A stretch of 64,000 bases of DNA. Source: Novipirellula galeiformis. GTDB taxonomy: Bacteria > Planctomycetota > Planctomycetia > Pirellulales > Pirellulaceae. The translations under genes were made by a program, and so were the position numbers. The DNA is taken from assembly GCF_007860095.1 (NCBI RefSeq), contig NZ_SJPT01000005.1, forward strand, positions 434,001 through 498,000, in the 5' to 3' direction. Under the pieces are notes generated by a model. It made no database searches and was not told the DNA's origin. It saw nothing but the letters and a program-made list of their open reading frames with translations. This document shows positions 10,548 to 20,134 of this stretch, one piece after another (the first letter of the stretch is position 1; each line of letters starts with the position of its first letter).

Positions 10548-11759
10548 CTATCGTTCCACCTCGCGGCCGCTCTCGATTTCCAACGGCGTCGTCGCTTGCT
10601 TCTTGCGGACGACCACGTAGACGCTGTGCGGCTCAACTCGATTCACCGTCAATTCACTCGGCACGTGCTGCAAACTTTTCTCGGTTGGCAATCGCATCGG
10701 AACGCCTTCGCGAACCTCCTTCAATTCAAGTGACACCGTCATCGCCGAGAGATCGAGATGCTGGAAGGCTTTGTCCGAGCCTACGAGGGTCACTTCGGCA
10801 TGGGTCATTTTGGGTTCATCGACGACCCAGTTTTCCGACAAATTCCGATACTCGATCGGCACCATCACGGTGCGTTGGACCGTTGCGGTTTGATAGGCGA
10901 AAAGAAACCACAGCAACACGGCGAGCGTCAACGAAGCCGACTTGATCGTCAGCCGATCTAAGGCCGTTCCTGGATGGGCTTCGCGCGAGACGGTTTGATT
11001 TGCCAAGAACGTCTTCAATCGATTCCCGAGTGTCTCCGGATCAACTTCCTCCAACACTCCATTGTGAGCCATCGTGATCGTTCCCCGCTCCTCCGACACC
11101 ACCACGACGAGTGCATCACAACACTCGGACAATCCCAACGCGGCAGCGTGACGCGTCCCTCCACCTTGAACTTTCATCAAATTGGATGATAGCGGCAGGT
11201 GCAAACTGAGTTGCCCAATCCGTTGTTGCTCGATCAATACGGCGCCGTCGTGACCGGGCGATTCGGGGTGAAAGATGCTCAGCAGAAGCGGTTCACTAAT
11301 TTCCGCATCCACCCGCACCCCGCCGCGGACATGAGGCCCCAGTGGTTCGCGGCCGGGAAACACGATCAAGGCGCCGACCTCTTGGCTCGCCAACATCGCA
11401 ACGGAGTTCACAATCGTATCGAGACTCGGCTGCGAAACGACCTCCGTGCTGGATTGCCGCAGCCATCGCGATGAAGAAACCCGTTCAATGCCGTGCCGAA
11501 TATCTTGCTGAAAGATCACGATGCTGGCGAAGATGGCCCCGATGATTCCATACTGGAAAATCATCGTGGTCAAGTACATCTCCAACCAACCCGCCAGCAA
11601 GTAGATCGCGACGATGAGCAAAAAAACCAAGCCTACCGATTGGGTCGCACGGTTGCACAACCAAACCAACAAGACATACATCACCATCGTCACAATGCCG
11701 ATGTCGAGGGCATCGGCGATGCGAAATTGGTCTACCAGCTCACGAAGCTCACCCGCCAT
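10548..11759 (-). CDS. membrane diadenylate cyclase (CdaA-type) fused to a YbbR/CdaR domain
   Basis: 403 residues. Three N-terminal membrane helices (~20-82) precede a DisA_N/DAC domain (~95-250) with HDGAVLI (DGA at 171-173), GGGTRHAAALG (202-208) and VVSEE. These are the c-di-AMP synthase motifs. A fourth helix (~272-290) leads to a YbbR-like beta domain (~293-386). In Firmicutes CdaA and its regulator CdaR (YbbR repeats) are separate adjacent genes; here they are one chain. The usual GTRHRAA motif reads GTRHAAA, so the second Arg of the RHR motif is Ala. The product would make c-di-AMP at the membrane; activity needs testing because of that change. The 3' end faces the convergent HPt gene 26 bp away. 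Confidence 0.85.
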   Translation of the reverse strand: MAGELRELVDQFRIADALDIGIVTMVMYVLLVWLCNRATQSVGLVFLLIVAIYLLAGWLEMYLTTMIFQYGIIGAIFASIVIFQQDIRHGIERVSSSRWLRQSSTEVVSQPSLDTIVNSVAMLASQEVGALIVFPGREPLGPHVRGGVRVDAEISEPLLLSIFHPESPGHDGAVLIEQQRIGQLSLHLPLSSNLMKVQGGGTRHAAALGLSECCDALVVVVSEERGTITMAHNGVLEEVDPETLGNRLKTFLANQTVSREAHPGTALDRLTIKSASLTLAVLLWFLFAYQTATVQRTVMVPIEYRNLSENWVVDEPKMTHAEVTLVGSDKAFQHLDLSAMTVSLELKEVREGVPMRLPTEKSLQHVPSELTVNRVEPHSVYVVVRKKQATTPLEIESGREVER

Positions 11760-11773
11760 GGAGTTTCACTTTG

Positions 11774-11861
11774 TATCAAGTCGCGGGGTATCAAGTCGCG
11801 GGGTATCAAGTCGCGGGGTATCAAGTCGCGGGGTATCAAGTCGCGGGGTATCGTCGCGGGG
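11774..11861 (+). repeat. 15-bp tandem repeat, five copies plus a partial
   Basis: Five exact copies of TATCAAGTCGCGGGG (11774-11848), then a sixth shortened by two bases (TATCGTCGCGGGG). It lies just upstream of the cyclase start on its promoter side, so copy-number change could alter its expression. Confidence 0.95.
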
Positions 11862-11914
11862 CTCAGGTTGCGCAACACCGCGTTATCGGTACGCACGTCG
11901 ATGGGTACGTTGCG

Positions 11915-12082
11915 TTAGGCGATCGGGCCGCGTCGGCCCATGACCAAACTAACGAGAAACAATACCAAAAAGACGACGAACAAAACTTTTGCGATGCTCG
12001 CTGCAGTTCCCGCAACGACTCCAAAACCAAGTACCGCAGCAATCAACGCGATGACAAGAAAAGTTAACGCCCAGCCTAACAT
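11915..12082 (-). CDS. DUF1328 (YtjA-like) small membrane protein
   Basis: 55 residues starting [20 protein letters not shown] and ending with a hydrophobic helix and MGRRGP. This matches the two-helix DUF1328 family, usually 50-60 residues, of unknown function and found beside stress genes in many Gram-negatives. The upstream in-frame extension is rejected because it adds a polar stretch not seen in the family. Confidence 0.85.
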   Translation of the reverse strand: MLGWALTFLVIALIAAVLGFGVVAGTAASIAKVLFVVFLVLFLVSLVMGRRGPIA

Positions 12083-12200
12083 GGCAATCCCCTTGTGTTT
12101 CAATAGTCCAACGTGGCTGTGAACTTCACTTGCCACTGGAATCAATATGTATGCAAGTGGTGTGCCAGTGCTGGCAGAACTCTTCGTTTATGCGGACCAC

Positions 12201-12238
12201 TCCTCACTCCTCACTCCTCACTCCTCACTCCTCACTCC
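12201..12238. repeat. heptamer tract (TCCTCAC)5
   Basis: Five exact copies of TCCTCAC plus TCC. On the minus strand the tract reads AGTGAGGAGTGA and supplies the last codons (Ser-Glu-Glu) and stop of the hybrid kinase. Similar tracts occur at 25528, 48848, 50217 and 50687. Confidence 0.95.
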
Positions 12239-15200
12239 GCTGTGTTTCTCCGCTGCCGCCGTTCGCGGTGCGATGAGGGAGCGGCCGCTCTGGATTTTCT
12301 GCGAATCGGGCCGTCAGCTTGGGATGCGAAAAAACACTTTTGATTTGGGCCACCGACGGCGGCTTGACCAAGTGCAAATCAAAGCCCGCGGCACGCGAGT
12401 TCCTGCGGTCTTCCTCTTGACCATAGCCCGTCAAGGCAACCAGCAACACATCGTCAAATTCGGCTTGCCGGCGGATCTCTCGGGCGACTTGATGGCCATC
12501 CATGCCTGGCAACCCAATATCGAGGAACACCACTTGCGGCTTGAAATCATGGATCTTCGCGAGCAACGTTGCCCCATCCGCCGCCGTCTCGACCTCATGT
12601 TCCCCCACTTTCATCAGCAATGCTTTGAGCAACCAGGCCGCTGATCGGTTGTCGTCCACAACGCAGATGCGATGCGGGGGAACTTGGGCGTCCTCCGGCA
12701 GTGCAGCGGAGGGTTGGTCAACCGCGTTGGCCAGCGGCAAACACACCACAAACGTGCTGCCGTGACCGAGCCCGTCACTATGTGCCGAGACCGTGCCGCC
12801 ATGCATTTCGACCAACCGTTGCACTAGCGTCAATCCAATCCCCAGCCCACCTTGAGCTCGATCGAGCGATCGGGATGACTGGGTAAACAGATCGAACACC
12901 TGCGGTAAAAGCTCTTCCTCGATCCCCACCCCGGTATCCCGCACGGTGATCACCGCCATCTCGTTGCGACGTTCGACGGTCAGTTCAATCTTGCCTCCCG
13001 CGTCCATGTACTTCGAAGCATTTGTCAATAAGTTTTGGAGCACTTGAACGATTCGCACCGGATCGGCGTTTAGGTACATCGAGTCGCTCTCCAGATGGAC
13101 CGTGAGCTGTTGTTGGCGGCTGTCCACGGTCGACTGTACCGCGTTCACCGAGCGTTTGACGAGATCCGCCAACGGGACGGATTCTTTGCGAAGCTCCACT
13201 TTGCCACGCATGATTCTCGAGACGTCCAACAGATCGTCGACCAATCGCACGACATGCTCCACTTGGTCCTGCATCAACTCGACGATCTCTCGGTGGCCGC
13301 CGGATTCCATCGCCAACAGATCGAGGCCACTGCGAATCGGCGCCAACGGATTTCGCAGCTCGTGTGCGAGCATGGCTAAAAACTCATCTTTACGACGGTC
13401 GGCCTCGCGTACCTGTTGGTATAGCAGCGCGTTCTGAATCGCAATTGCCGCACGTTGGGCAAGGTCGGTGGCCATGGCCAAGTCGGTTTCGTTATAGCGA
13501 CGCCCCGACTCCGCCCCCACAAAGGTGAGGCCCCCTAGCACTTTGTCTTTCACTCGCAACGGCACGCACATGTACGAGGTCAATGAAAGCTGTCTCATCA
13601 TTGCCAAGTGCTCTTCGTCCTGCGCCACCCTTTCCAACAGCGAATCAGGAATCTCCGTCGCCAACTCGGGTTCGCCCGTACGAAACACCTTCATGACTCC
13701 ATGCGCGGCATTCGGGCTGGGCGGGTAACGTCGATACAGCTCATCGGCTAGACGGACCTTTTCTGGATCGACGTGCGCCACCGCTACTCGCTGTATCGTC
13801 CCATCGGGTTGGAGCATATCCACCGCACACCAGTCGGCAAAATGGGGCACCGAGAGGGCTGCGATTTTCTGTAACGTCGACCTGTAATCGACCAACGTCG
13901 ACAATGACCGGCTCGACTCGGCCAAAAATCGCAACGTCTGCTCCAAATGCTTTTGCTCGGTGATGTCGGAACAAATGCCGATCATGCGGATCGGATGGCC
14001 ATCCTCGTCGCGGAACAGTCGCCCTCGCGACTCAAGCCAATGAACGCTAGCGTCGGGCCACACAATCCGGTACTCAAGATGATGGATCTGCCCTTGCTGA
14101 ACCGTCTCTTGGATGGACGCCAAAACCCGTTCCCGATCCTGCGGATGAATATCCCGTTGATAAGCCTCGAACGATCTTTCAAAACTGCCTTCGGCGAGCC
14201 CATGGATTTTTTCTAAGGTGGAGGACCAAATCACGTTCCCACTTGCAATATTCCATTCCCAGCTGCCCATGCGCCCGGCATCGAGCGCGAGCCGCAGCCG
14301 CTCTTCGCTTTCTCTCAACTCCTGCCGACTGAGGCGAAGTTTGTTCTCGGCGTGACATCGCTCGAGGAACTGGACTAATTGGGAAGCCACCGTCCCCATC
14401 ATCTCGATCAAATCTTGATCACGCGGACGCACCTCGGAACTGTACAACTCGATCACACCAAAGGAGGCCTCCCCCATTCCAATCGGATAGGCGAACGCGG
14501 TGTGCCAGCCGTTCTGAGTTGTTGTCGGATCGCGTCCAAAACGCGGGTCCTCTACGACGTCGGGAATCCACTGCGGTTGTTGGCTTTGCCAAACGTGGCC
14601 GCAAAGCCCTTCGCCATGCTGGCATGTTACCGAAAGCGAATCAACCAACCGAGTCACCGAGTCCGATGGACGCGCATGCCACGCTTGCACGAGACGCAAT
14701 TGATCTCGGTCCGACTCGACTTGCCAAAAAAAGACGGCATCCCAATTCAAAACCGAACCGAGCACCGCTAAGATTTCTTGGATCGCTTGCTCGGCATTCT
14801 TTTCCGAAGCGATCACTTGGGTCACCGCCAAAAGCGCATTGCGTCTCAAGTCGAATGTTTTTTGCTTCGAAATATCGCGGTCGATCGCCGAAGCTCCCAC
14901 CACTCGCTTCGCGCTATCGAGAATGGGAGAAACCCGGATCGCGACCGGCACCAATTGGCCATTCTTTCGTAAACGAACGGTTTCAAACGGTTCAATTCGA
15001 TCGCCAAGTTCAACGCGTCGGAGGGTCTCTAAAAACGACGTCTTCTCTTCCTCCGGCACAATGCTGGACAACATCGATTGGCCCACCGTTTCTTCGGCGG
15101 AGAATCCGAACAACTTTTCCGCTCCAGCGTTCCAGTCGGTAATGACTCCTTTGAATGTAAATCCAAGAATAGCATCATCCGACGAGTCGACCAGCGCCGC

Positions 15201-16040
15201 CAAACGCCCCTGCTCAATCTCAGCCGCTCGCCGCTGAGAAACATCACGAAAAACAAGCACGACTCCTAAAACATGCCCCTCGCGATCGTGGATCGGAGCG
15301 GCACTGTCATCGATCGGTCGCTCGGTTAAGTCTTTGCTAATCAAGACACTCCGATTGGCAAGCTCGACGATCGCACCTTCGCGGATCGCTCGGGAGCTGG
15401 GGTCCTCTTCGGGCTGGCGACTCGCTTCGTCCACAATTTGGAAAACATTCGTAACCGGCTGACCGACCGCTTCGGATTGACGCCAACCGGTCAACGTCTC
15501 TGCGACGGGGTTCATAAAGGTCACCAACCCGTTGGTGTCCGAAACGATCACCCCGTCACCAATGCTCGACAACGTGACTCTCAACGACTCACTTTGTGCC
15601 AACAAGTCGGACTGTAACTGTTTACGGCGACGCATCTCTTCGTTGAGATCTGCAATTTTCTGAGTCAGCACCGCGAACTGCGTGCTGGACCGATCGCGTG
15701 GCACCAACTTGATCATCAATTGCGATGCACGGCGATCTTCCTCGTGATGAAGAATGCTTCCATCGCATCGGAATACAATCTCTTCGCCCTGCAACGTCTT
15801 GAACGTGAGGGCGCCGACAACCGGATCGCGGTTGCGTGCACAGTCGCGAAGGTAGCTTCGGACGTCCCTTTCGGGCGTGGTCGCCAATGCCGATAGATGG
15901 CAACCCGGTAGCGGTGGAGAGGCAAGTTGAAAGTCGTGAAATGAACGGTTGGCGGCCAGCACGATCCCGTCGCCCGACACCAACAACGCAGCTTCGGAGA
16001 ATCGATTGGCAAGCGAAACAAACCCGTCGGGTGACATCAT
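12225..16040 (-). CDS. PAS/GAF hybrid histidine kinase with C-terminal receiver
   Basis: 1271 residues. Order: PAS (~15-110), a short coiled coil, PAS (~150-265), PAS (~275-385), GAF (~400-560), PAS_3-type (~575-690) and GAF (~700-860). HisKA follows with the His in LAHELRNPL near 896, then HATPase (QNLLTNASKY, DTGVGI, GGLGIGLTLV near 1062) and a receiver (VVDDN near 1122, Asp in VVFLDIGLPGMDG near 1165, Lys in LVKPP). No transmembrane segment is seen, so it is cytoplasmic. It lies 9 bp after the MetOD1-like gene at 16050-16589 on the same strand and is almost certainly co-transcribed with it. The C-terminal residues come from a heptamer repeat tract. The separate HPt at 16975 is a plausible phosphorelay partner. 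Confidence 0.9.
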   Translation of the reverse strand: MMSPDGFVSLANRFSEAALLVSGDGIVLAANRSFHDFQLASPPLPGCHLSALATTPERDVRSYLRDCARNRDPVVGALTFKTLQGEEIVFRCDGSILHHEEDRRASQLMIKLVPRDRSSTQFAVLTQKIADLNEEMRRRKQLQSDLLAQSESLRVTLSSIGDGVIVSDTNGLVTFMNPVAETLTGWRQSEAVGQPVTNVFQIVDEASRQPEEDPSSRAIREGAIVELANRSVLISKDLTERPIDDSAAPIHDREGHVLGVVLVFRDVSQRRAAEIEQGRLAALVDSSDDAILGFTFKGVITDWNAGAEKLFGFSAEETVGQSMLSSIVPEEEKTSFLETLRRVELGDRIEPFETVRLRKNGQLVPVAIRVSPILDSAKRVVGASAIDRDISKQKTFDLRRNALLAVTQVIASEKNAEQAIQEILAVLGSVLNWDAVFFWQVESDRDQLRLVQAWHARPSDSVTRLVDSLSVTCQHGEGLCGHVWQSQQPQWIPDVVEDPRFGRDPTTTQNGWHTAFAYPIGMGEASFGVIELYSSEVRPRDQDLIEMMGTVASQLVQFLERCHAENKLRLSRQELRESEERLRLALDAGRMGSWEWNIASGNVIWSSTLEKIHGLAEGSFERSFEAYQRDIHPQDRERVLASIQETVQQGQIHHLEYRIVWPDASVHWLESRGRLFRDEDGHPIRMIGICSDITEQKHLEQTLRFLAESSRSLSTLVDYRSTLQKIAALSVPHFADWCAVDMLQPDGTIQRVAVAHVDPEKVRLADELYRRYPPSPNAAHGVMKVFRTGEPELATEIPDSLLERVAQDEEHLAMMRQLSLTSYMCVPLRVKDKVLGGLTFVGAESGRRYNETDLAMATDLAQRAAIAIQNALLYQQVREADRRKDEFLAMLAHELRNPLAPIRSGLDLLAMESGGHREIVELMQDQVEHVVRLVDDLLDVSRIMRGKVELRKESVPLADLVKRSVNAVQSTVDSRQQQLTVHLESDSMYLNADPVRIVQVLQNLLTNASKYMDAGGKIELTVERRNEMAVITVRDTGVGIEEELLPQVFDLFTQSSRSLDRAQGGLGIGLTLVQRLVEMHGGTVSAHSDGLGHGSTFVVCLPLANAVDQPSAALPEDAQVPPHRICVVDDNRSAAWLLKALLMKVGEHEVETAADGATLLAKIHDFKPQVVFLDIGLPGMDGHQVAREIRRQAEFDDVLLVALTGYGQEEDRRNSRAAGFDLHLVKPPSVAQIKSVFSHPKLTARFAENPERPLPHRTANGGSGETQRSEE

Positions 16041-16049
16041 TGCCTATCT

Positions 16050-16589
16050 CTAACCTTGTAGGTATTCACGACCGTCCGCCGCCAACGCAGTCTCGGTCGG
16101 CCGCAAATGAACCACGATCGTGCAACCACGATCGCCACGCGCGATGGCTTCTTCAATAACCACCTTAGCATACCCCAAGTTTTCGGCAGCGATCACTCCA
16201 AACACGTTGGACGTCATCATGCAAAGCGACGGGCGGCCAATCACCTTTTCCCCGAACGGACAGGCACGGTTCTTCAGCACGATTTTTTCGTCGTCCTGTT
16301 CGACCACGTAGAAGTCGCCTTGGATTCTGCGTTTCAGATCGACTAACACGTCCGCAACCTGCTGACGATCGAGCTGGTTGACTTGCAATGCGCTGCGATA
16401 ATCGTCATTGATTTGGTCACCCACTCTTTGACCGACGATGCTGATGAACCCCGCAGCTTCATCAAGCCCCACGACATCTTGCAGGGTTCCAGACAACTCG
16501 CGAATCAAGGAACGAAGAAACACATCTCGTTCCAGTGGAATCGGCAAACTCTCGATCACAGGCAACGAATGACGCAATGAATCGGACAT
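16050..16589 (-). CDS. methanogen output domain (MetOD1-like) protein
   Basis: 179 residues. The conserved block [20 protein letters not shown] followed by TSNVFG, NLGYAKV and [11 protein letters not shown] matches the output domain I know as methanogen output domain 1, often fused or adjacent to histidine kinases. Two Cys (in CPFG and SLCMM) may bind a cofactor or metal. It is the first gene of a two-gene unit with the downstream hybrid kinase (9 bp apart), so a sensory or output role in that pathway is likely. The exact activity is unknown. Confidence 0.75.
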   Translation of the reverse strand: MSDSLRHSLPVIESLPIPLERDVFLRSLIRELSGTLQDVVGLDEAAGFISIVGQRVGDQINDDYRSALQVNQLDRQQVADVLVDLKRRIQGDFYVVEQDDEKIVLKNRACPFGEKVIGRPSLCMMTSNVFGVIAAENLGYAKVVIEEAIARGDRGCTIVVHLRPTETALAADGREYLQG

Positions 16590-16974
16590 CGTGAGTCCCT
16601 TGGCGATGCTAAGTTTGATGCGAAGCGAATGGGATCAAAGCCGCGAATAAGCTCATCGCGTCCTGTTCCCGAGATAAGAAAATAACGTGCACAATCAACG
16701 CCGGATGTGCGGCTGAGTCGATCCGCAACATGCATTTGCAATCGACGACGCCAACCATCAACCCGACAAATTTGAATCGATTTAAAACATTCCAACAATC
16801 CTGTTTTTGTTCCCTCGCCAACGTGAATCGTTGAATTCACAAGCTTGCCGGCGACCCAAAACCTTCAACCACTCAAGCAATAAAACTGCATGCGGGGGGA
16901 GAGGACAAATGCGGTCGGATCGACGCGCAGCCACGCAACCCCGCCCTCGCGGGCCGTGAAACGAATCGAGTCAC
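16590..16974. other. intergenic region without a recognised gene
   Basis: 385 bp between two minus-strand signalling genes. Short open frames here give low-similarity, Cys-rich translations with no recognisable family. It probably contains the promoter of the MetOD1-kinase unit. Confidence 0.5.
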
Positions 16975-17367
16975 TCAAAGCTTCCGAAGCCGATCGACCG
17001 AAGGCGATTCCGTTGATTCGGTAAGCCGTCGCACCTGACCGACAAGGCTTTGTAATGACGGCCTTAAATCTCCGAACACCGCATGAGCGGCCTCACCCTG
17101 ACTCGATCTCGCCGCGTCGATCAACGGTTGCAATTCCTCAACCGGTGGCCCCGTCTCAAATGCACTGAGCAACCCCTTCAACGCATGCGCCGTCTGCGCG
17201 ACCGCGCCCCACTGCTCGGCTTGTACTTGGCCTTGCAACTGATCCAACATCGGAGGTGCATCCTCAGCGGCCATCTCGGCGAGCGCTATTAAAATCTCCT
17301 CATCGCCACCGACGCGGGTCAGGGCGTCGGAAAACTGGGCTCGCTGTGACTGATTCAATAAACTCAT
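16975..17367 (-). CDS. stand-alone HPt phosphotransfer protein
   Basis: 130 residues with TAHALKGLLSAFETGPPVEE, the HPt helix with phospho-acceptor His at about 61. It is paralogous to the HPt at 10168-10521. It lies upstream of the MetOD1-hybrid-kinase pair on the same strand, but 385 bp away, so probably has its own promoter. The likely role is relaying phosphate from the kinase receiver to a regulator encoded elsewhere. Confidence 0.8.
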   Translation of the reverse strand: MSLLNQSQRAQFSDALTRVGGDEEILIALAEMAAEDAPPMLDQLQGQVQAEQWGAVAQTAHALKGLLSAFETGPPVEELQPLIDAARSSQGEAAHAVFGDLRPSLQSLVGQVRRLTESTESPSVDRLRKL

Positions 17368-17998
17368 CGTTTCCTCATGCGTGGATCGCCATATTACTTT
17401 CTAGAACGATGCGGAACGCCCGGATTAGATCTTGCCGCTTCCGGCGAGTCATCCGCAGCACCCCAGCAGCTTGGATCTCGTTGTCGTTGGTCGCTTTCAA
17501 CACTTCGGTGGTCACGTCATTTTCCCCATTGCCTATCGCCTCGCGGTGCACATCGATCGCGGGTATGAGGGTATGGGACACCCCGCGGTGGATCGCCACC
17601 CGCAATTGCCGAACACTACTTGGCAAACCGTACGCCGTCAACAATTCCAGCGTCTTGACGCGTCAATTCTTTTCCATCCCGCGGATGGAATCCAAGGTTC
17701 GCTTGGCTGAGAAAGAACTGAAGCATTAGGGGCACTTTTCCAAATCAATCGCACGGCGGCGGTAACTCGGCCACCGCCGCATCGACTCGATACAGCGGTG
17801 ATCCGTGATCATCACCAATCACGCAAAAAAAGGATACTGCCAGACGCCGCCTTGATCGAAAAGAAACCAATGCGGTGTCTTAGCGAGCAACGCGTGCCAA
17901 TGTCCAGCAGTCGAGTTGACATGCTCATTAGCGACACCTGTGCCCACAATGGGGACGCAAACCACCCTCCATTCAACGGAGTGAGACGCTTGCCCGCC
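17368..17998. other. region without a convincing gene
   Basis: 630 bp upstream of the HPt gene. An 89-codon minus-strand frame (17375-17644) ends 7 bp before the HPt start but its translation matches no family I know. A longer plus-strand frame (17798-18760) is mainly the reverse of the lipid-kinase gene. The region may hold decayed sequence. Confidence 0.4.
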
Positions 17999-18901
17999 TC
18001 ACTCGCGTGCGAAGTCCTGACCCACGAACATTCGGATCGCCCCCGGCACCGCTTCGAAAGCGACTGGTTCCTCGTCGATGACTTCGCCGTCGAGTGTAAA
18101 TCGCATCGGGGGATCCGATTGGATTCGCAGTCGTTTTGCTTTACGAAAAACGACTTGTTCACATTCGAGAAAGTTTCCCAACAGGTTACCGGTCACCACT
18201 TCGACCATGTCCATCAGATCGCCATCGCGAATCAACACAACGTCGATCAAGCCATCGACGGGAGAGGCCTGTGGTGCCACCTGAATCCGTCCCGCATTCG
18301 TTTTCCCATTGGCAACGAGCACGGCCCAACTGTCAAAACCATCAAGCCGTTCTCCATCGATCTCGGCGGTGATGCGATAGCTGTTCATATCGGCCAAGAC
18401 CCCCACCGCTCCTCGTACATAGCTAAACGCGCCCCAGCGTGTTTTCAATTCATCCGTCAACTCTTCGGAAACGCGGACGCAGTTTCCTCCTGCGGCGACG
18501 TTGGCGTAATAACGTTCAACCCCACTCCCATGGATGCGCACCACATCGACCGCGATCGGTTGGCTTTCGCGAAATACCTCCACCGCTTGATTCAGATCGT
18601 CGGGGATGGCCAAGGTGCCGGCAAAATCGTTCGCCGTCCCCAATGGAAAGACGGCCAAATTGGGACGACGCACCTCGTCGATCTTCATCATCGCGTTGAC
18701 GATGGCATTGATGGTTCCGTCGCCGCCGGCAGCAATCACGTTTTGGCATCCGCGCTGTAACCCAGTCTGAATCATTTGCGCCATATCGATGTCGCGACTC
18801 ATTTCGATCCAAGTGTCCGAGTTCGCCGACAACGCTTGCTGAAGCATTTCAACCTGCTCCGCTTTCCCCGATCCACGGTTCCAAAAAATAAGGTTGTGCA
18901 T
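17999..18901 (-). CDS. YegS/diacylglycerol kinase-like lipid kinase
   Basis: 300 residues. The nucleotide-binding signature AAGGDGTINAIVN is at ~57-69, followed by AVFPLGTANDFAG, the classic DAGK_cat pattern. The C-terminal half has the YegS/LCB5 beta-sandwich (NGKTNAGRIQVAP, DGLIDVVLI, FTLDGEV). Family members phosphorylate diacylglycerol, phosphatidylglycerol or sphingoid bases; the substrate here cannot be told. It is divergently transcribed from transaldolase with a ~200 bp shared promoter region. Confidence 0.88.
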   Translation of the reverse strand: MHNLIFWNRGSGKAEQVEMLQQALSANSDTWIEMSRDIDMAQMIQTGLQRGCQNVIAAGGDGTINAIVNAMMKIDEVRRPNLAVFPLGTANDFAGTLAIPDDLNQAVEVFRESQPIAVDVVRIHGSGVERYYANVAAGGNCVRVSEELTDELKTRWGAFSYVRGAVGVLADMNSYRITAEIDGERLDGFDSWAVLVANGKTNAGRIQVAPQASPVDGLIDVVLIRDGDLMDMVEVVTGNLLGNFLECEQVVFRKAKRLRIQSDPPMRFTLDGEVIDEEPVAFEAVPGAIRMFVGQDFARE

Positions 18902-19104
18902 GGTTTAACCGCAATCTCCCCAAAGGACAAACTCAGACGCGACGTTGCAATCCACTCGGACATCGTCCCTACCTTCACCAAGCATGGAAGCAATGAAGCA
19001 TTTATTGGGCCGAAGCATTTGTTCGGGCGATGCGAGTCCATTCCGCTTCTCCGCAGCGCGTCCAATCTGGTAAGATACAAGATCACACTCAGCCCGCCCC
19101 TTTT

Positions 19105-20091
19105 ATGAAAGGTCGAACCATTAGCTCCTTAGATCAACTCAAGCAGCATACCGTCGTTGTTGCAGACACAGGTGACATTGATGCTATTGCCAAGCACAAG
19201 CCACAGGACGCGACGACGAATCCGTCGCTGCTCTATAAAGCCGCCCAAATGCCTCAGTACCAATCACTGGTGGATGAAGCGATTGCGTATGGACAATCCA
19301 AGGCGCACAGCGAGGAAGGGTTGCTCGATGCGATCATCGACAAACTTTCCGTCGCCTTTGGCTGCCGAATCCTGGAGCTGATTCCCGGTCGCGTTTCGAC
19401 CGAGGTTGACGCCCGCTTGAGCTTCGATACCGAGGGGACGGTCACCAAAGCACGCGAGTTGATCGAACTCTACAAAGAATCCGGCGTCTCGTCGGATCGG
19501 ATCTTGATCAAAATGGCAAGCACGTGGGAAGGAATTCGCGCCGCAGAGCAATTGGAGAAAGACGGAATCCATTGCAACTTGACGCTGTTGTTTGGCTTCG
19601 GCCAAGCGGTCGCCTGTGCCGATGCCGGAGTTACCTTGATCAGCCCCTTTGTGGGCCGTATCTACGATTGGTACAAAGCAAAGCAGGGTGTGGATTCGAT
19701 TCCGGTAGAGGAAGATCCAGGGGTGGAATCGGTCACGACCATTTTCAACTATTACAAAAAACACGGTTACAAGACCGAAGTGATGGGGGCGAGTTTCCGC
19801 ACCAAGGAACAAGTGATGGCGTTATGCGGCAGTGACCTGCTAACGATCTCACCCGACTTGCTCGGCCAACTTGCCGAGGTCGACGGCGAAGTTCCCAAGG
19901 CACTCGACGCCGATGCAGCGGCCCAAATGGACATCCCACGCATCAAGATGGACGAAGGCGTCTTCCGCTGGATGTTGAACGAAGATGCGATGGCCACCGA
20001 AAAATTGGCCGAAGGGATCCGCGGTTTCGCAGCCGACCTCGATAAACTACGCAGCTACCTTGCTCAGCGAATGGAAAAAGCAACGGTTTAA
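19105..20091 (+). CDS. tal: transaldolase (TalB type)
   Basis: 328 residues, close to the ~317 of E. coli TalB. The ATG at 19105 opens [20 protein letters not shown] and DTGDI as in the family. [11 protein letters not shown] and the Schiff-base lysine in [11 protein letters not shown] (~136) are present, followed by [12 protein letters not shown] and [12 protein letters not shown]. It transfers a dihydroxyacetone unit between sugar phosphates in the non-oxidative pentose phosphate pathway, in the cytoplasm. An in-frame upstream start at 19030 is unlikely. A hairpin terminator lies 20 bp after the stop. Confidence 0.96.
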   Translation: MKGRTISSLDQLKQHTVVVADTGDIDAIAKHKPQDATTNPSLLYKAAQMPQYQSLVDEAIAYGQSKAHSEEGLLDAIIDKLSVAFGCRILELIPGRVSTEVDARLSFDTEGTVTKARELIELYKESGVSSDRILIKMASTWEGIRAAEQLEKDGIHCNLTLLFGFGQAVACADAGVTLISPFVGRIYDWYKAKQGVDSIPVEEDPGVESVTTIFNYYKKHGYKTEVMGASFRTKEQVMALCGSDLLTISPDLLGQLAEVDGEVPKALDADAAAQMDIPRIKMDEGVFRWMLNEDAMATEKLAEGIRGFAADLDKLRSYLAQRMEKATV

Positions 20092-20111
20092 CCGCCCCGC
20101 TTCAATGTCGC

Positions 20112-20134
20112 CCGACGTCTCCGACGTCGGTTTT
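20112..20134 (+). terminator. terminator after transaldolase
   Basis: A perfect 8-bp stem (CCGACGTC / GACGTCGG, 3-base loop) is followed by TTTT, 20 bp after the tal stop codon. The T run is short, so efficiency is uncertain. Confidence 0.65.

Noticed and set aside
11774-11861. Tandem repeat as a pentapeptide-coding gene (YQVAG repeats)
   Set aside because: The 15-bp unit keeps every frame open; no RBS or flanking coding features.
17375-17644. 89-codon frame ending 7 bp before the HPt gene
   Set aside because: Position suggests an operon partner, but the translation has no recognisable features; left as unassigned region.
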